A model generated the notes under the pieces. It did not search any database and was not told where the DNA came from. It was given only the letters and a program-made list of their open reading frames with translations. Both the position numbers and the translations under genes were made by a program. Below, in pieces: positions 1-8,635 of a stretch of 63,329 nucleotides of DNA (positions within the stretch are counted from its first letter, which is position 1; each line of letters opens with the position of its first letter). Source of the stretch: an uncultured Caulobacterales bacterium (lineage in GTDB: Bacteria; Pseudomonadota; Alphaproteobacteria; Caulobacterales; Caulobacteraceae); NCBI GenBank assembly GCA_903858685.1, contig CAIOJR010000261.1, positions 1-63,329 on the forward strand, in the 5' to 3' direction.

Positions 1-550
1 GGGCCAGTCGGCGAACGGCGACGAGATAATCATCTTCTGTCCGGGTTTCGTACTTCACGCCCGACGCTGTGACCGAGAGAAAGGCGGCGAATTCCATTGC
101 GCCGCCGAAGGCGGCGATATCGGCGCCGTCGCGCGCCGCGTCTTGCGCCCTGCGGATCAGAAGCGCGTTGAATCCGGCATCCAGGCGATTGGCCTCCACC
201 CTTGCGAGCTCCGCATCCAGGTCAAACAACTCCGCCCCGTGCGGCGTCGCCCTCAGGAGGCGGAAGAAGCGAAGGTCCTTGCCCAGGATGGTGGCTTCCA
301 GATTGTCGGCCAGGCACGCGTCCACGCGCCAGGCGTCCTCGGCGCTGGTCAGCGCATCGTCGACCACCGAGGCGGCCAGCGCCTCGAAAACCGCGCGCTT
401 GTCTGCGAACCGCAGATAGAGTGTCGCTCGGGCGACGCCGGCTTCGCGCGCAATGTCTGACATGCTGCAGCGCTTGAAGCCGTGGCGGCTGAACAGGGTC
501 AGGGCCGCTTCCAGCATCCTTTCGACATTTTGCTCAGACGCAATAGACAT
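1..550 (-). CDS. TetR/AcrR-family transcriptional regulator (partial, C-terminus outside window)
   Basis: The reverse strand reads open from an ATG at 550 to the window edge (183 codons), so the C-terminus is missing. Residues about 10-55 form a TetR helix-turn-helix: a helix with AALTLFSRHGF, then SMSDIAREAGVARATLYLRF and a following helix DKRAVFEAL. The remaining part is the variable ligand-binding helical region. These proteins are usually repressors released by a small ligand. Being next to, and on the same strand as, a run of acyl-CoA dehydrogenase genes suggests an acyl-CoA or related effector, but that is inference. A short inverted repeat overlaps the start codon and could be the autoregulatory operator. 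Confidence 0.9.
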   Translation of the reverse strand, partial: MSIASEQNVERMLEAALTLFSRHGFKRCSMSDIAREAGVARATLYLRFADKRAVFEALAASVVDDALTSAEDAWRVDACLADNLEATILGKDLRFFRLLRATPHGAELFDLDAELARVEANRLDAGFNALLIRRAQDAARDGADIAAFGGAMEFAAFLSVTASGVKYETRTEDDYLVAVRRLA

Positions 551-558
551 TATTTGTC
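546..558. promoter_or_regulatory. Operator-like inverted repeat over the TetR start codon
   Basis: GACA-TTATT-TGTC forms 4-bp arms around a 5-base AT-rich centre and covers the start codon of the TetR gene. Short spaced palindromes in this position are typical TetR autoregulatory sites. The arms are short, so chance is not excluded. Confidence 0.3.
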
Positions 559-890
559 CAGTATGATCGTTTGAGTGGCGAGGCAAGAGAGAAAGCAGAG
601 TTCAGGATAAACGCCGGCCTGATGATTGGCGCGTCAGGTTGTGCGCTCAGGTTCTGATCGGCCTTTTTCAGAACCAAGGCGCACGGCTCTGACAAGGCTC
701 GCCCGCAGGTCCAGCTTCAACGTCAAGGTTCGTGTCGTGGGATGGCGGGAAATGGGCCTGCACAAGGTGCAGGCCCATCAGTGGACGTGCAGGGCTTGGG
801 CGGAACGGGCGCCTTTGCGATGCGCAAGGATCTGTCCGCTGTCCAAGGTTCCTCCGACGTCGAGATCGTTTCCAGCCTTGATGCGGGTGT
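551..890. other. Intergenic region between TetR gene and first acyl-CoA dehydrogenase
   Basis: This stretch of 340 bases holds no gene I can support. It contains a perfect 12-bp hairpin (752-778). One reverse-strand frame stays open from the end of the dehydrogenase to about 782 with coding-like composition, but it lacks a start and a recognisable domain. The TetR promoter should lie in the part nearest 551-650, which is locally less GC-rich. Confidence 0.5.
752..778. terminator. Perfect 12-bp hairpin downstream of acyl-CoA dehydrogenase
   Basis: The arms ATGGGCCTGCAC and GTGCAGGCCCAT are exactly complementary around a 3-base loop. It lies about 110 bases past the stop of the reverse-strand dehydrogenase and before the TetR gene. 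No T-tract follows on either strand, so it would be an atypical terminator. An mRNA 3'-end stabiliser or a protein-binding palindrome are alternatives. Confidence 0.4.
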
Positions 891-2225
891 TCAGGGCCGC
901 GCCGGGATGGGCTGGGTATAGTCGCCTGTCTCGCCATCGGCCTTTCTGGGTTCGCGCCTAGGGCCGATCTTGCCGAAAAGGAAGGCGGCGACCTTGCGCA
1001 TCTGGATCTCTTCCGAGCCTTCCGTGATGCGATAGCGGCGATGGTGGCGATAGATGTGCTCGAAGGGCTTGTGACGGGAATAGCCGATCCCGCCATGGAT
1101 CTGCATGGCGCGGTCGGCGGCCTCGCAGCACAGGCGGTTGGCCCAGTAGTTACACATCGACACCTTGTCGGAGATGAGTTTTTCCATCTCCACATGGGTC
1201 AGCTTGTCCATTTCCCAGGCGGTCTTGCGGATGAGCAGACGCAGCATTTCGGCCTGAGTCGCCAGTTCCACCAGAGGCCACTGAATGGCCTGATTGTCGG
1301 ACAGGGGCTTGCCAAAGGGCTTGCGCGCCTTGGCGTATTTTACGCTCTCCTCAATGCAATAGACCGCGGCGCCCAGGGATGAGGCGGCCTGACGGATACG
1401 GTTCTGGTGGACAAAGCTCTGGCCCAGCCCCAGCCCGCGTCCGATCACGCCCCAATAGCTTTCCTGAGGCACCCAGACATTGGTGTAGGAGACGCGCGGA
1501 TGGTCGGTCGGCATGTTGAAGGTCCAGAGATATTCCTCAACCTTCACGCCGGGGGTGTCGGCGGGCACGATGAAGCAGGTAATGCCGGTCGCGTCTCCAT
1601 CCTTGCCCGAGGTGCGGGCGAAGACCATGCAATGGGTGGCCACGTGCATGCCGGTTGACCACATCTTTTCGCCCTTGATCAGCCAGCCGGGCTGGCCGTC
1701 CTTTTCATGGGGAATGGCGACCGTCTCCATGAAGGTGGCGTCAGAACCGTGATTGGGCTCGGTCAGGCCGAAGGTCGTGCGCATGGCGCCGGACATCAGC
1801 TTTTCGGAATCGCGGGCATATTGTTCGGGCGTGGCGAACTCCTTGAACAACAGCACAAACGGGTTATTGCCGACGATGGAGTGTTCGTTCTGCAGGTCGT
1901 TGAACAGGCCAAGCCCCTTGGCGGCCAGATGTTCGCGGATGATGGCCATGTCCAGCAAACTGCCGCCCTTGCCGCCCATGGAGACGGGCCAGGCATATCG
2001 CAGATGGCCCGCCTGATCGGCCAGCCTGCGGGCTTCAGCCAGCAAGGCTTCCCATTCATGGCGCGGCAGGCCGCCATTGTCCCAATCGGTGCGCGCATGT
2101 TCGCGGCGATGGTCGAAGAAGCGCTCGTTGTCGTCCTTGGCCTGAAGGGGCGCAATCACCTCCTCGATAAAGGCGTCGAGTTCCGCCAGATAGGCCGTCA
2201 ATTCGGGAGAGACATTGAAATCCAT
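891..2225 (-). CDS. Acyl-CoA dehydrogenase family protein
   Basis: The 444-residue flavoprotein has the full acyl-CoA dehydrogenase layout: N-terminal helical domain, middle beta domain with FGLTEPNHGSDA (FAD/substrate contact region), and C-terminal helical domain. The C-terminal end carries QIHGGIGYSRHKPFEHIYR and RITEGSEEIQ, whose Glu lies where the catalytic base of many family members sits. It should oxidise an acyl-CoA at the alpha-beta bond and pass electrons to ETF. The start MDFNV follows a purine-rich GAGGAAA stretch. It resembles ACAD10/11-like proteins more than short-chain enzymes, but the substrate cannot be read from sequence. It is the last of three such genes on this strand, with an S9 peptidase gene in between. 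Confidence 0.9.
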   Translation of the reverse strand: MDFNVSPELTAYLAELDAFIEEVIAPLQAKDDNERFFDHRREHARTDWDNGGLPRHEWEALLAEARRLADQAGHLRYAWPVSMGGKGGSLLDMAIIREHLAAKGLGLFNDLQNEHSIVGNNPFVLLFKEFATPEQYARDSEKLMSGAMRTTFGLTEPNHGSDATFMETVAIPHEKDGQPGWLIKGEKMWSTGMHVATHCMVFARTSGKDGDATGITCFIVPADTPGVKVEEYLWTFNMPTDHPRVSYTNVWVPQESYWGVIGRGLGLGQSFVHQNRIRQAASSLGAAVYCIEESVKYAKARKPFGKPLSDNQAIQWPLVELATQAEMLRLLIRKTAWEMDKLTHVEMEKLISDKVSMCNYWANRLCCEAADRAMQIHGGIGYSRHKPFEHIYRHHRRYRITEGSEEIQMRKVAAFLFGKIGPRREPRKADGETGDYTQPIPARP

Positions 2226-2361
2226 GGTGGTTTCCTCCGCATGTCAGATGGCTGCATGCTTGTTTGAGGAAAGGATAGGCTTGTCCGGTCCTGCGGCCAA
2301 TGGCGCCGCAGGGTAAGGGCGGCGGGGTTTTTGACCTGCCGTCAAATCGCCTGTTCAAGAC

Positions 2362-4632
2362 CTATTTCGGCTCGCCCAGTTCGCGATGGAAGAAGGCCAG
2401 CCAGGTGCGCCATTGCTGCAATTTGCGCCGGGGGCCGGACACGCCATGGCGCTGACCCGGATAGAGCATCAGATCAAACGGCGTGCTCAGATTTTGCAGA
2501 CTGGCCATGATCCGGGTCGAATTTTCGAACACCACATTATCGTCGGCCATGCCGTGCATCAGCAGAAGTCGCCCTTTCAGGTCCTTCAGGCGCGGCAGGA
2601 CGGCGCTGGCGTCATAGGCGGCGGCCTCTGCGTTCGGTGCGCCCATATAGCGCTCGGTATAGTGCGTGTCGTAGAGCCGCCAGTCAGAGGGCGGACCGCC
2701 CGCTGCGCCCGCCGCAAATCCCGCGCCGGGCTCGGTCAGAAGGCGCAGCGTCATATAGCCGCCATAGGACCAGCCTGTGACGCCCACCCGCTTCGGGTCG
2801 ACAAAGGGCAGGGACTGTAGATAGCGCAGGCCCACGATCTGGTCGCGCACCTCTGGCCCCCCCATGCGCCGCGAAATCGCGCCTTCGAACTTCAAGCCGC
2901 GATTGGTCGAGCCCCTGTTATCCAGTTGGAAGACGACAAAGCCCGCCTCCAGATAGAGCCGTTCAGCCGGCGCGCGCCATGACCGGGTCACGGTCTGGAC
3001 GCCCGGGCCGCCATAGACCTCGACAATGGCGGGATAGCGTTTCGCCGGATCGAAATTGGTGGGCTTTAGCAGCACATATTGCAGGCTCTCGCCATCTTCT
3101 GCGGTGAGGGCGCCGAACCTGGGCTGGGGCAGGCCGGCCAGATAGGGGAAATAGGGGTGGGTCGCGTCCAGCCTGTTTTCCGTGATCCACAGCCTGCGCG
3201 TTCCGTCGATCCCGTAAAGTGCGGTCTGGGGCGGGGTGGCCGGGTTGGAAAAGGCGCCGACATAGGCGTTGGCCTCTCGGCTCATGGTCACCGTCCACCA
3301 GCCTTCGCCGCCGGTGATGCGGGTCATTGGGCCGCCGTCGCGATAGTTCACCACATAGAGGTGCCGCTCCAGCGGGCTGTCTTTCGACGCCATGACATAG
3401 GCGAGCCCTTTGGCCTCATCCACCGCCAGAAGGCCCCGGTCGCGCTCATGATTGGCGAGCGGAAAATCGCCGGACGTCACCGCCCGAACCAGCTTCGCTG
3501 AGGCGTCATAGAGATAGAGGTGGTGAAAACCTGTCCGCTCCGATCCCCACAGGAAGCCGCCATTCTTCAGGGGGTGGAAGTCGTAGCTGAGATTGATCCA
3601 GGGCTGCTGATGCTCGCTCAGGATCACCTTGCCCTTGCCGGTGCGCGGGTCAACCGCGATCAGGTCCAAGGTCTGTTGGTCGCGGCTCTCGCGCTGCACA
3701 TAGAGCGCAGCGCCATCCGCCGACCAGTCGACGCGCCCCAGATAGATGTCGGCATTGTCGCCCAGATCGACCTTGACCGCCGCGCCGCCGCCCAGGGACT
3801 GAACATAGAGGTCAACCCGCGCATTGGGCCGACCGGCGCGCGGATAACGCTGGCTGATGACGGTTGCGCCCTCGGCCCCGATATCGACGCGCGGAACAAT
3901 GTCCACGCCGCTTTCATCGACGCGGCTATAGGCGATGGCCTTGTCATCGGGGCTCCACCAATAGCCGGTGTCGCGGCCCATCTCCTCCTGGGCGACGAAC
4001 TCCGCCACGGCATAGCTGACCGCGCCTTCGGATCTGGGCGAGATGGCCCGCTCAGGCCCTGTCAGGGCCGGGGCGATGAACAGGGCGCCCTCGCGCACAA
4101 AGCTGATGAAGCCGCCCTTGGGCGAGAAACGGGCGTCGGTCGCATCAGCGCCGGAGGCGGTCTTTGCGATGCGCTTGCCCACCTCGCCCGTGGCGGCGTA
4201 GGCCAGATAGAGCTCGCCCGAGACCGGGACCAGAATATGCGCGCCCTGTTCGTCCCAGGCATATTCCACCACGCCGTGCTGGCTGATGCGCTGACGCTCG
4301 CGCCGCGCCTTTTCAGCTTCGCTCAGCGCGCCGCCCTTGGCTTCCAGCGCCGCCGAATCGACCAGCAACCGCGCGGGGGCGTCCCCTGATGTCGACGCCG
4401 CCCAAAGGTCGAGCGCCGTCTGGTCTGTCTCCTTGGCCTTGAGATAGGTGACGAGCTTGCCGTCCGGCGACAGGGCCACGCCTTTGGCCGTCGGACCGCT
4501 GATGTCGGGGTCGGCGAATACGCGATCGGGTGTCAGGACACTGGCGGCGGGGGAGGGGGCGGCTTTAGCCATGCTGAAGCTCGACAACGCCAAGGCGAGC
4601 CCTGCGCAGACCACGGACGGATGTAATTTCAT
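2362..4632 (-). CDS. Secreted S9 family peptidase, dipeptidyl peptidase IV-like
   Basis: The 756-residue protein starts with a cleavable signal peptide (about residues 1-25, ending AKA). A long beta-propeller region follows, then a C-terminal alpha/beta hydrolase. The DPP IV features are visible: EFVAQEEMGRDTGYWW carries the paired Glu that binds the substrate N-terminus, GWSYGGYM holds the nucleophile (about Ser622), ADDNV the acid (about 697-698) and GQRHGV the His (about 729). It probably removes X-Pro or X-Ala dipeptides in the periplasm or outside the cell. It sits between acyl-CoA dehydrogenase genes with gaps of about 130 bases on both sides, so it may be transcribed separately. Its role in that neighbourhood is unclear. 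Confidence 0.93.
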   Translation of the reverse strand: MKLHPSVVCAGLALALSSFSMAKAAPSPAASVLTPDRVFADPDISGPTAKGVALSPDGKLVTYLKAKETDQTALDLWAASTSGDAPARLLVDSAALEAKGGALSEAEKARRERQRISQHGVVEYAWDEQGAHILVPVSGELYLAYAATGEVGKRIAKTASGADATDARFSPKGGFISFVREGALFIAPALTGPERAISPRSEGAVSYAVAEFVAQEEMGRDTGYWWSPDDKAIAYSRVDESGVDIVPRVDIGAEGATVISQRYPRAGRPNARVDLYVQSLGGGAAVKVDLGDNADIYLGRVDWSADGAALYVQRESRDQQTLDLIAVDPRTGKGKVILSEHQQPWINLSYDFHPLKNGGFLWGSERTGFHHLYLYDASAKLVRAVTSGDFPLANHERDRGLLAVDEAKGLAYVMASKDSPLERHLYVVNYRDGGPMTRITGGEGWWTVTMSREANAYVGAFSNPATPPQTALYGIDGTRRLWITENRLDATHPYFPYLAGLPQPRFGALTAEDGESLQYVLLKPTNFDPAKRYPAIVEVYGGPGVQTVTRSWRAPAERLYLEAGFVVFQLDNRGSTNRGLKFEGAISRRMGGPEVRDQIVGLRYLQSLPFVDPKRVGVTGWSYGGYMTLRLLTEPGAGFAAGAAGGPPSDWRLYDTHYTERYMGAPNAEAAAYDASAVLPRLKDLKGRLLLMHGMADDNVVFENSTRIMASLQNLSTPFDLMLYPGQRHGVSGPRRKLQQWRTWLAFFHRELGEPK

Positions 4633-4760
4633 GAGGGCCCCGGATATGTCTCACGCAGGCCAGACTGAACCGCACTGCGCAGCGCGGCAAGAGGAAGAGG
4701 CCCGCCCCTTGGCCAAATTGCAAGGGGCGGGCCGGTCCGGTCGTCAGAAGCGGCGCCTGT

Positions 4761-5906
4761 TCAGGCGGCGTCTCCCAGGCTGAAGGTTTCATAACGACGC
4801 AGGTGGTGGTCGACGGAGCCGAACAGGCCTTCGATCATCGTGGCGCGTTTGAAATAGTGGCCCACGGCCAACTCATCGGTCATGCCCATGCCGCCGTGGA
4901 TCTGAATGGCGGCCTGGCCGACAAAGCGGCAAGCCTTGCCGATCTGGACCTTGGCGGCGGAAACGGCCTTGGTGCGCTCCACATTGCTTTCGTCCAGCTT
5001 CAGGGTCGCCATATAGGTCATCGACACCGATTGCTCGACATTCATGAACATGTCGACCATGCGGTGTTGCAGCACCTGGAAGCTGGAAATTGGCACGCCA
5101 AACTGCTTGCGCTGGCGGGCGTAGTCGATCGTGGTCTCGTGGATCTTGCGCATGGCGCCCACGGCCTCGGCGCACAGGGCGGCGATGGCTTCGTCGGTGA
5201 CAAGTTCCACCAGATCCAGTCCCTGATCCACCGTTCCGATCACCGCGTCTGCGCCGACCTTTACGTTGTCGAACTGGATTTCCGAGGCGCGCAGGCCGTC
5301 AACAGTGGGGTAGTCGCGACGCGTGATCCCTGCGGCGTCCGCCGGCACGACAAAAACCGTCACGCCAGCCCGATCACGCTGTCCGCCCGCCGTGCGGGTC
5401 GTCACAATCAGGTGCGAGGCCCAGGGCGCGCCCACCACAACCGCCTTGCGGCCGTTGATCGAATAGCCGGCGCCGTCCTTTGTCGCCGTTGTGGTCAGGT
5501 CCGCCAGATTGTAGCGACCTTGCGGTTCGGCATAGGCGAAGGCGAAGGTGGCTTCACCGCCAATGATGGAGGCGATCAGATCGCCAGCCTGAGCGCCGCC
5601 GCCATGCTTCAAAAAGCCGCCGCCAATGACGACCGTGCCGAGATAGGGCTCGATCACCAGGCCTTTGCCGAACTCTTCCATCACGATCATGTTGTCCACC
5701 GGACCGCCGCCGAGACCGCCCTGGTCTTCAGAGAAGGGGGCGCCGAGAATCCCCAGTTCTTCCGCCATGACTTTCCAGTAGTCTGGCCGCCAGCCGGCTT
5801 CGGACTTCACAATCGCGCGGCGGGTGTCGAAATCATATTGCTGCTGGACGAACTTCGCGACCGTGTCGCGAAGCATGTTCTGCTCATCGGTGAAATTGAA
5901 ATCCAT
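4761..5906 (-). CDS. Acyl-CoA dehydrogenase family protein
   Basis: At 381 residues this has the usual family length. It begins MDFNFTDEQNMLRDTV, a typical N-terminus, and ends with QIHGGMGMTDELAVGHYFKR, the C-terminal helix motif. The segment after it, MIEGLFGSVDHHLRR, lacks the usual EGxxxIQ signature at the catalytic-base position. That fits the subgroup that acts as the partner of a second dehydrogenase in alpha2beta2 enzymes, as known for steroid and branched-chain degradation. The next gene upstream (6147-7343) would be the natural partner. The ribosome-binding site GAGAGG lies inside the last codons of the upstream DUF559 remnant. Confidence 0.9.
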   Translation of the reverse strand: MDFNFTDEQNMLRDTVAKFVQQQYDFDTRRAIVKSEAGWRPDYWKVMAEELGILGAPFSEDQGGLGGGPVDNMIVMEEFGKGLVIEPYLGTVVIGGGFLKHGGGAQAGDLIASIIGGEATFAFAYAEPQGRYNLADLTTTATKDGAGYSINGRKAVVVGAPWASHLIVTTRTAGGQRDRAGVTVFVVPADAAGITRRDYPTVDGLRASEIQFDNVKVGADAVIGTVDQGLDLVELVTDEAIAALCAEAVGAMRKIHETTIDYARQRKQFGVPISSFQVLQHRMVDMFMNVEQSVSMTYMATLKLDESNVERTKAVSAAKVQIGKACRFVGQAAIQIHGGMGMTDELAVGHYFKRATMIEGLFGSVDHHLRRYETFSLGDAA

Positions 5907-5909
5907 CGG

Positions 5910-6146
5910 TCAGTCCCTCTCCGAGTTCGACGCTGCGGCTTTTGCGCTTACGATCCGTTCAAGGTCGTTTACAACGTCTTTGTTATTAAAGCGCATGACT
6001 TTGAAGCCTGAACTCCGCAGCCATGTATCCCGTGCAGTCTCGCGCGCCTGAACCCGCAGGCGACGCATATATTCCCCCGTCTCCGGGCGTCCGTCCCGCA
6101 AGAATGGCCAGCGCTCCAGCCGTCTTGCGGGGGGCGTCGTGGCTGA
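5910..6146 (-). pseudogene. DUF559 endonuclease-like fragment (remnant)
   Basis: The 240-base gap between two dehydrogenase genes encodes, in the same frame as the upstream gene's stop, a peptide ending with RDTWLRSSGFKVMRFNNKDV and then VNDLERIV. This matches the C-terminal end of DUF559 proteins (PD-(D/E)XK fold, related to very-short-patch repair endonucleases), where a long helix is followed by a G-[FWY]-x-V-x-RF-x-N-x-[DE]-V strand and helix. The catalytic N-terminal part is absent, there is no good start codon (a TTG at 6101 or ATG at 6065 at best), and codons are AT-richer than in the neighbours. I read it as a decayed fragment, not a working gene. Confidence 0.6.
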
Positions 6147-7343
6147 TCAGAGCCCCAGCACCATTTTCGAGATGATATTGCGCTGAATCTCGTTCGAGCC
6201 GCCATAGATCGAGGTCTTGCGGACGTTGAAATAGGTCGGCGCCGTGCGGTGGGCATAGTCGGGGCCGATGGCCAGGGCATTATGGCCCGCTTCGCCGAAG
6301 CCGCGGAAATAGGGCATCCCGTAATGGCCCGCAGCCTCCAGCGCCAGTTCGGTGATGCGTTGCTGGATCTCCGTACCCTTGACCTTCAGGAGCGAACTTT
6401 CCGGTCCCGGTCCCTTGCCGGCGTTTTCAGCCGCCAAGGTGCGCAGTTCGGTATATTCCAGCGCGAGCAGGTCGATCTCAAGCTCGGCAATCTTGCGCTT
6501 GAAGAAGCTGTCCTTGATCAGCGGCTGACCGTCCTGGCTCTCTGTCCGGGCGATGGACTTGATCCGGTCGACGCCGCGCTTGGAGCGGGCCACGCCGGCA
6601 ATGCCGGAGCGCTCATGCGCCAGCAGGAACTTTGCGCAGGTCCAGCCCTTGTTTTCGTGGAAGATGCGGTTTTCGACCGGAACCCGGACGTTCTCCAGCC
6701 AGACCTCGTTCACCTCGTGCTCCCCGCCCAGCGTGATGATCGGGCGAACCGTGATGCCGGGGGACTTCATGTCGATCAGCAGGAAGCTGATGCCTTCCTG
6801 AGCCTTGGCGTCGGGATCCGTGCGGACGAGGAAAAAGCCCCAGTCGGCGTGCTGGGCCATGGTGGTCCAGGTCTTTTGACCATTGACGATGTAGTGGTCG
6901 CCGTCGCGCACGGCCTTGGTGCGCAGATTGGCGAGGTCCGATCCCGCGCCCGGCTCCGAATAGCCCTGGCACCACCAGATGTCGCCGGTGAGGGTGGGGG
7001 GGAGGAACTTCGCCTTCTGCTCGGGCGTGCCGAAGGTGTAGATGACCGGCCCGACCATGTTGATGCCGAACGGCAGGATTGGCACGGTGTCGGCCAACGC
7101 GCACTCTTCAGACCAGATGTAACGCTGCACAGAGGTCCAGCCCGGCCCGCCATATTCGGTCGGCCATGCGGGGTTGACCCAGCCCTTCTTGGCCAGAATC
7201 CGGTGCCAGGCGAGGAAGTCCTCTTTCCCGAGCTCCTCGCCCTCGTCCTGTACATCGCGCAGATGTGCAGGATAGTTCTCGGCGATGAAGGCGCGCACTT
7301 CAGCTTTGAAGGCGAGGTCTTCAGGGGAAAAGTCCAGATTCAT
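6147..7343 (-). CDS. Acyl-CoA dehydrogenase family protein
   Basis: The 398-residue protein has WCQGYSEPGAGSDLANLRT, the middle-domain motif that contacts flavin and substrate. Its C-terminus, KTSIYGGSNEIQRNIISKMV, has Gly-Gly-Ser where many dehydrogenases have the catalytic Glu. The family includes such members, in which the Glu comes from another helix or from a partner subunit. Together with the downstream gene at 4761-5906 it may form a heteromeric dehydrogenase, as known for FadE pairs in actinobacterial and proteobacterial sterol or terpenoid pathways. The start MNLDFSPEDLAFKAEVR is a typical N-terminus. It is divergent from the hydrolase gene at 7555, so a shared promoter region lies in 7344-7554. 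Confidence 0.9.
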   Translation of the reverse strand: MNLDFSPEDLAFKAEVRAFIAENYPAHLRDVQDEGEELGKEDFLAWHRILAKKGWVNPAWPTEYGGPGWTSVQRYIWSEECALADTVPILPFGINMVGPVIYTFGTPEQKAKFLPPTLTGDIWWCQGYSEPGAGSDLANLRTKAVRDGDHYIVNGQKTWTTMAQHADWGFFLVRTDPDAKAQEGISFLLIDMKSPGITVRPIITLGGEHEVNEVWLENVRVPVENRIFHENKGWTCAKFLLAHERSGIAGVARSKRGVDRIKSIARTESQDGQPLIKDSFFKRKIAELEIDLLALEYTELRTLAAENAGKGPGPESSLLKVKGTEIQQRITELALEAAGHYGMPYFRGFGEAGHNALAIGPDYAHRTAPTYFNVRKTSIYGGSNEIQRNIISKMVLGL

Positions 7344-7554
7344 GAGCGCTTGCTCCCAGTGGGTTGCCCGTGGCGTTTCAGCCAGCTTGTTCGGCTTGGA
7401 CGTAATGATAGGCGCGCCATGGCGAAGCGCAACGGTGACGCTCGCGTCAAGGTCAGCAATTTCCTTGCTTTTTCGCGCTCAAACGCCGTGGAGGCTTTCT
7501 CAAGCGGCGGTTCACACCTAGTCTTTCGGCAAAATGTCCCGGGAAGGAACCGCC

Positions 7555-8574
7555 ATGACGACCGCGCCGCCCACACTCGCCGCCCGTATGCCTGCGCCTC
7601 AGCACGCCATGATCAACGGCGTCGACCTGCACTGGTACGAGGTGGGCAAAAATTCAAAGGGCCGTGCGGGCGTGCCGCTGATCTTCTGCCATGGCTGGCC
7701 CGAACTGGCTTTTTCCTGGCGCCACCAGCTCACGGCCTGCGAAGAGGCGGGTGTCTGGGCCATAGCGCCGGATCAGCGCGGTTTTGGCCTGACAGCGGGA
7801 CCCGAAGCGGTCGAGGAATATGACATGGCCCACCTGACCGGCGATCTGGTCGGGTTGCTGGACCATCTGGGCGTGGACAAGGCGATCTGGTGCGGCCACG
7901 ACTGGGGCGGCATCGTGGTTTGGCAGATGCCATTGATGCATTCGGAGCGCACGGCCGGGGTGATCGGCCTCAATACGCCCTTCATGCGCCGCCCGCCGGT
8001 CGATCCGATCACGATCATGCGCGCCCGGATGGGCGATGAGATGTACATCGTCCACTTCCAGAAGCCGGGTGAGGCGGACGCCATCCTCAACGCGAATGTC
8101 AGCCGCACCTTCGACATGATGATGCGGCGTCCGCTGGACATCGCCCCGCCTTCCGAAGGGTTTGCGACGCAGCGCTCCGGCGATGAGTCGGTGTTTGCCT
8201 TGGTGCGCATGGTCGAGGCCTATGATCCGACCCATGACCCGCGCCCCACCTTCCTGGACGCCGACGAGTATTCAGCCTTTGTCGAGACCTATGCCCGCAC
8301 GGGCTTTACCGGCGGCATCAACTGGTATCGCAACTTTACCCGCAACTGGGAGAGATCCGAAAACCTGCCCAAGCGGATCGACAATATTCCCTGCCTGATG
8401 GTCACTGCCGAAAAGGACGCCGTGCTGCCGCCGTCCGCCGCCGCCCACATGCCCGAAGTCATTGGCGATCTGGAGACCGTCATGGTCGAAGGCTCCGGCC
8501 ACTGGACCCAGCAGGAAAAGCCGCAACAGGTGAACCGCATTGTGCTGGACTGGGTGAAGCAGCGGTTCGGCTAG
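7555..8574 (+). CDS. Alpha/beta hydrolase, epoxide hydrolase-like
   Basis: I choose the ATG at 7555 because AAGGA stands 6 bases in front of it; an in-frame ATG at 7534 would place this site inside the gene. The product (339 residues) has an oxyanion motif HGWPE, the nucleophile elbow GHDWGG with Asp instead of Ser, a second acid in TAEKDAVLPP and a C-terminal His in GSGHWTQQEKP. Asp nucleophile plus HGxP is the soluble epoxide hydrolase pattern, so the likely reaction is hydrolysis of an epoxide to a diol. A haloalkane dehalogenase or a fluoroacetate-type activity is a less likely alternative. Its place beside acyl-CoA dehydrogenases suggests a role in breaking down an unsaturated or cyclic substrate. 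Confidence 0.87.
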   Translation: MTTAPPTLAARMPAPQHAMINGVDLHWYEVGKNSKGRAGVPLIFCHGWPELAFSWRHQLTACEEAGVWAIAPDQRGFGLTAGPEAVEEYDMAHLTGDLVGLLDHLGVDKAIWCGHDWGGIVVWQMPLMHSERTAGVIGLNTPFMRRPPVDPITIMRARMGDEMYIVHFQKPGEADAILNANVSRTFDMMMRRPLDIAPPSEGFATQRSGDESVFALVRMVEAYDPTHDPRPTFLDADEYSAFVETYARTGFTGGINWYRNFTRNWERSENLPKRIDNIPCLMVTAEKDAVLPPSAAAHMPEVIGDLETVMVEGSGHWTQQEKPQQVNRIVLDWVKQRFG

Positions 8575-8635
8575 ATCCCTTTTTGAAAAGTGTGACGTCG
8601 CTTTCTGGCAAGGACTGGCGAACACTCAATCTGTT

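Noticed and set aside
782-900. Reverse-strand open stretch after the first dehydrogenase, reading like a C-terminus ending ALHVH
   Set aside because: It has no start codon, no recognisable family and lies in another frame than the dehydrogenase. A frameshifted tail was considered, but the in-frame dehydrogenase already has full length.
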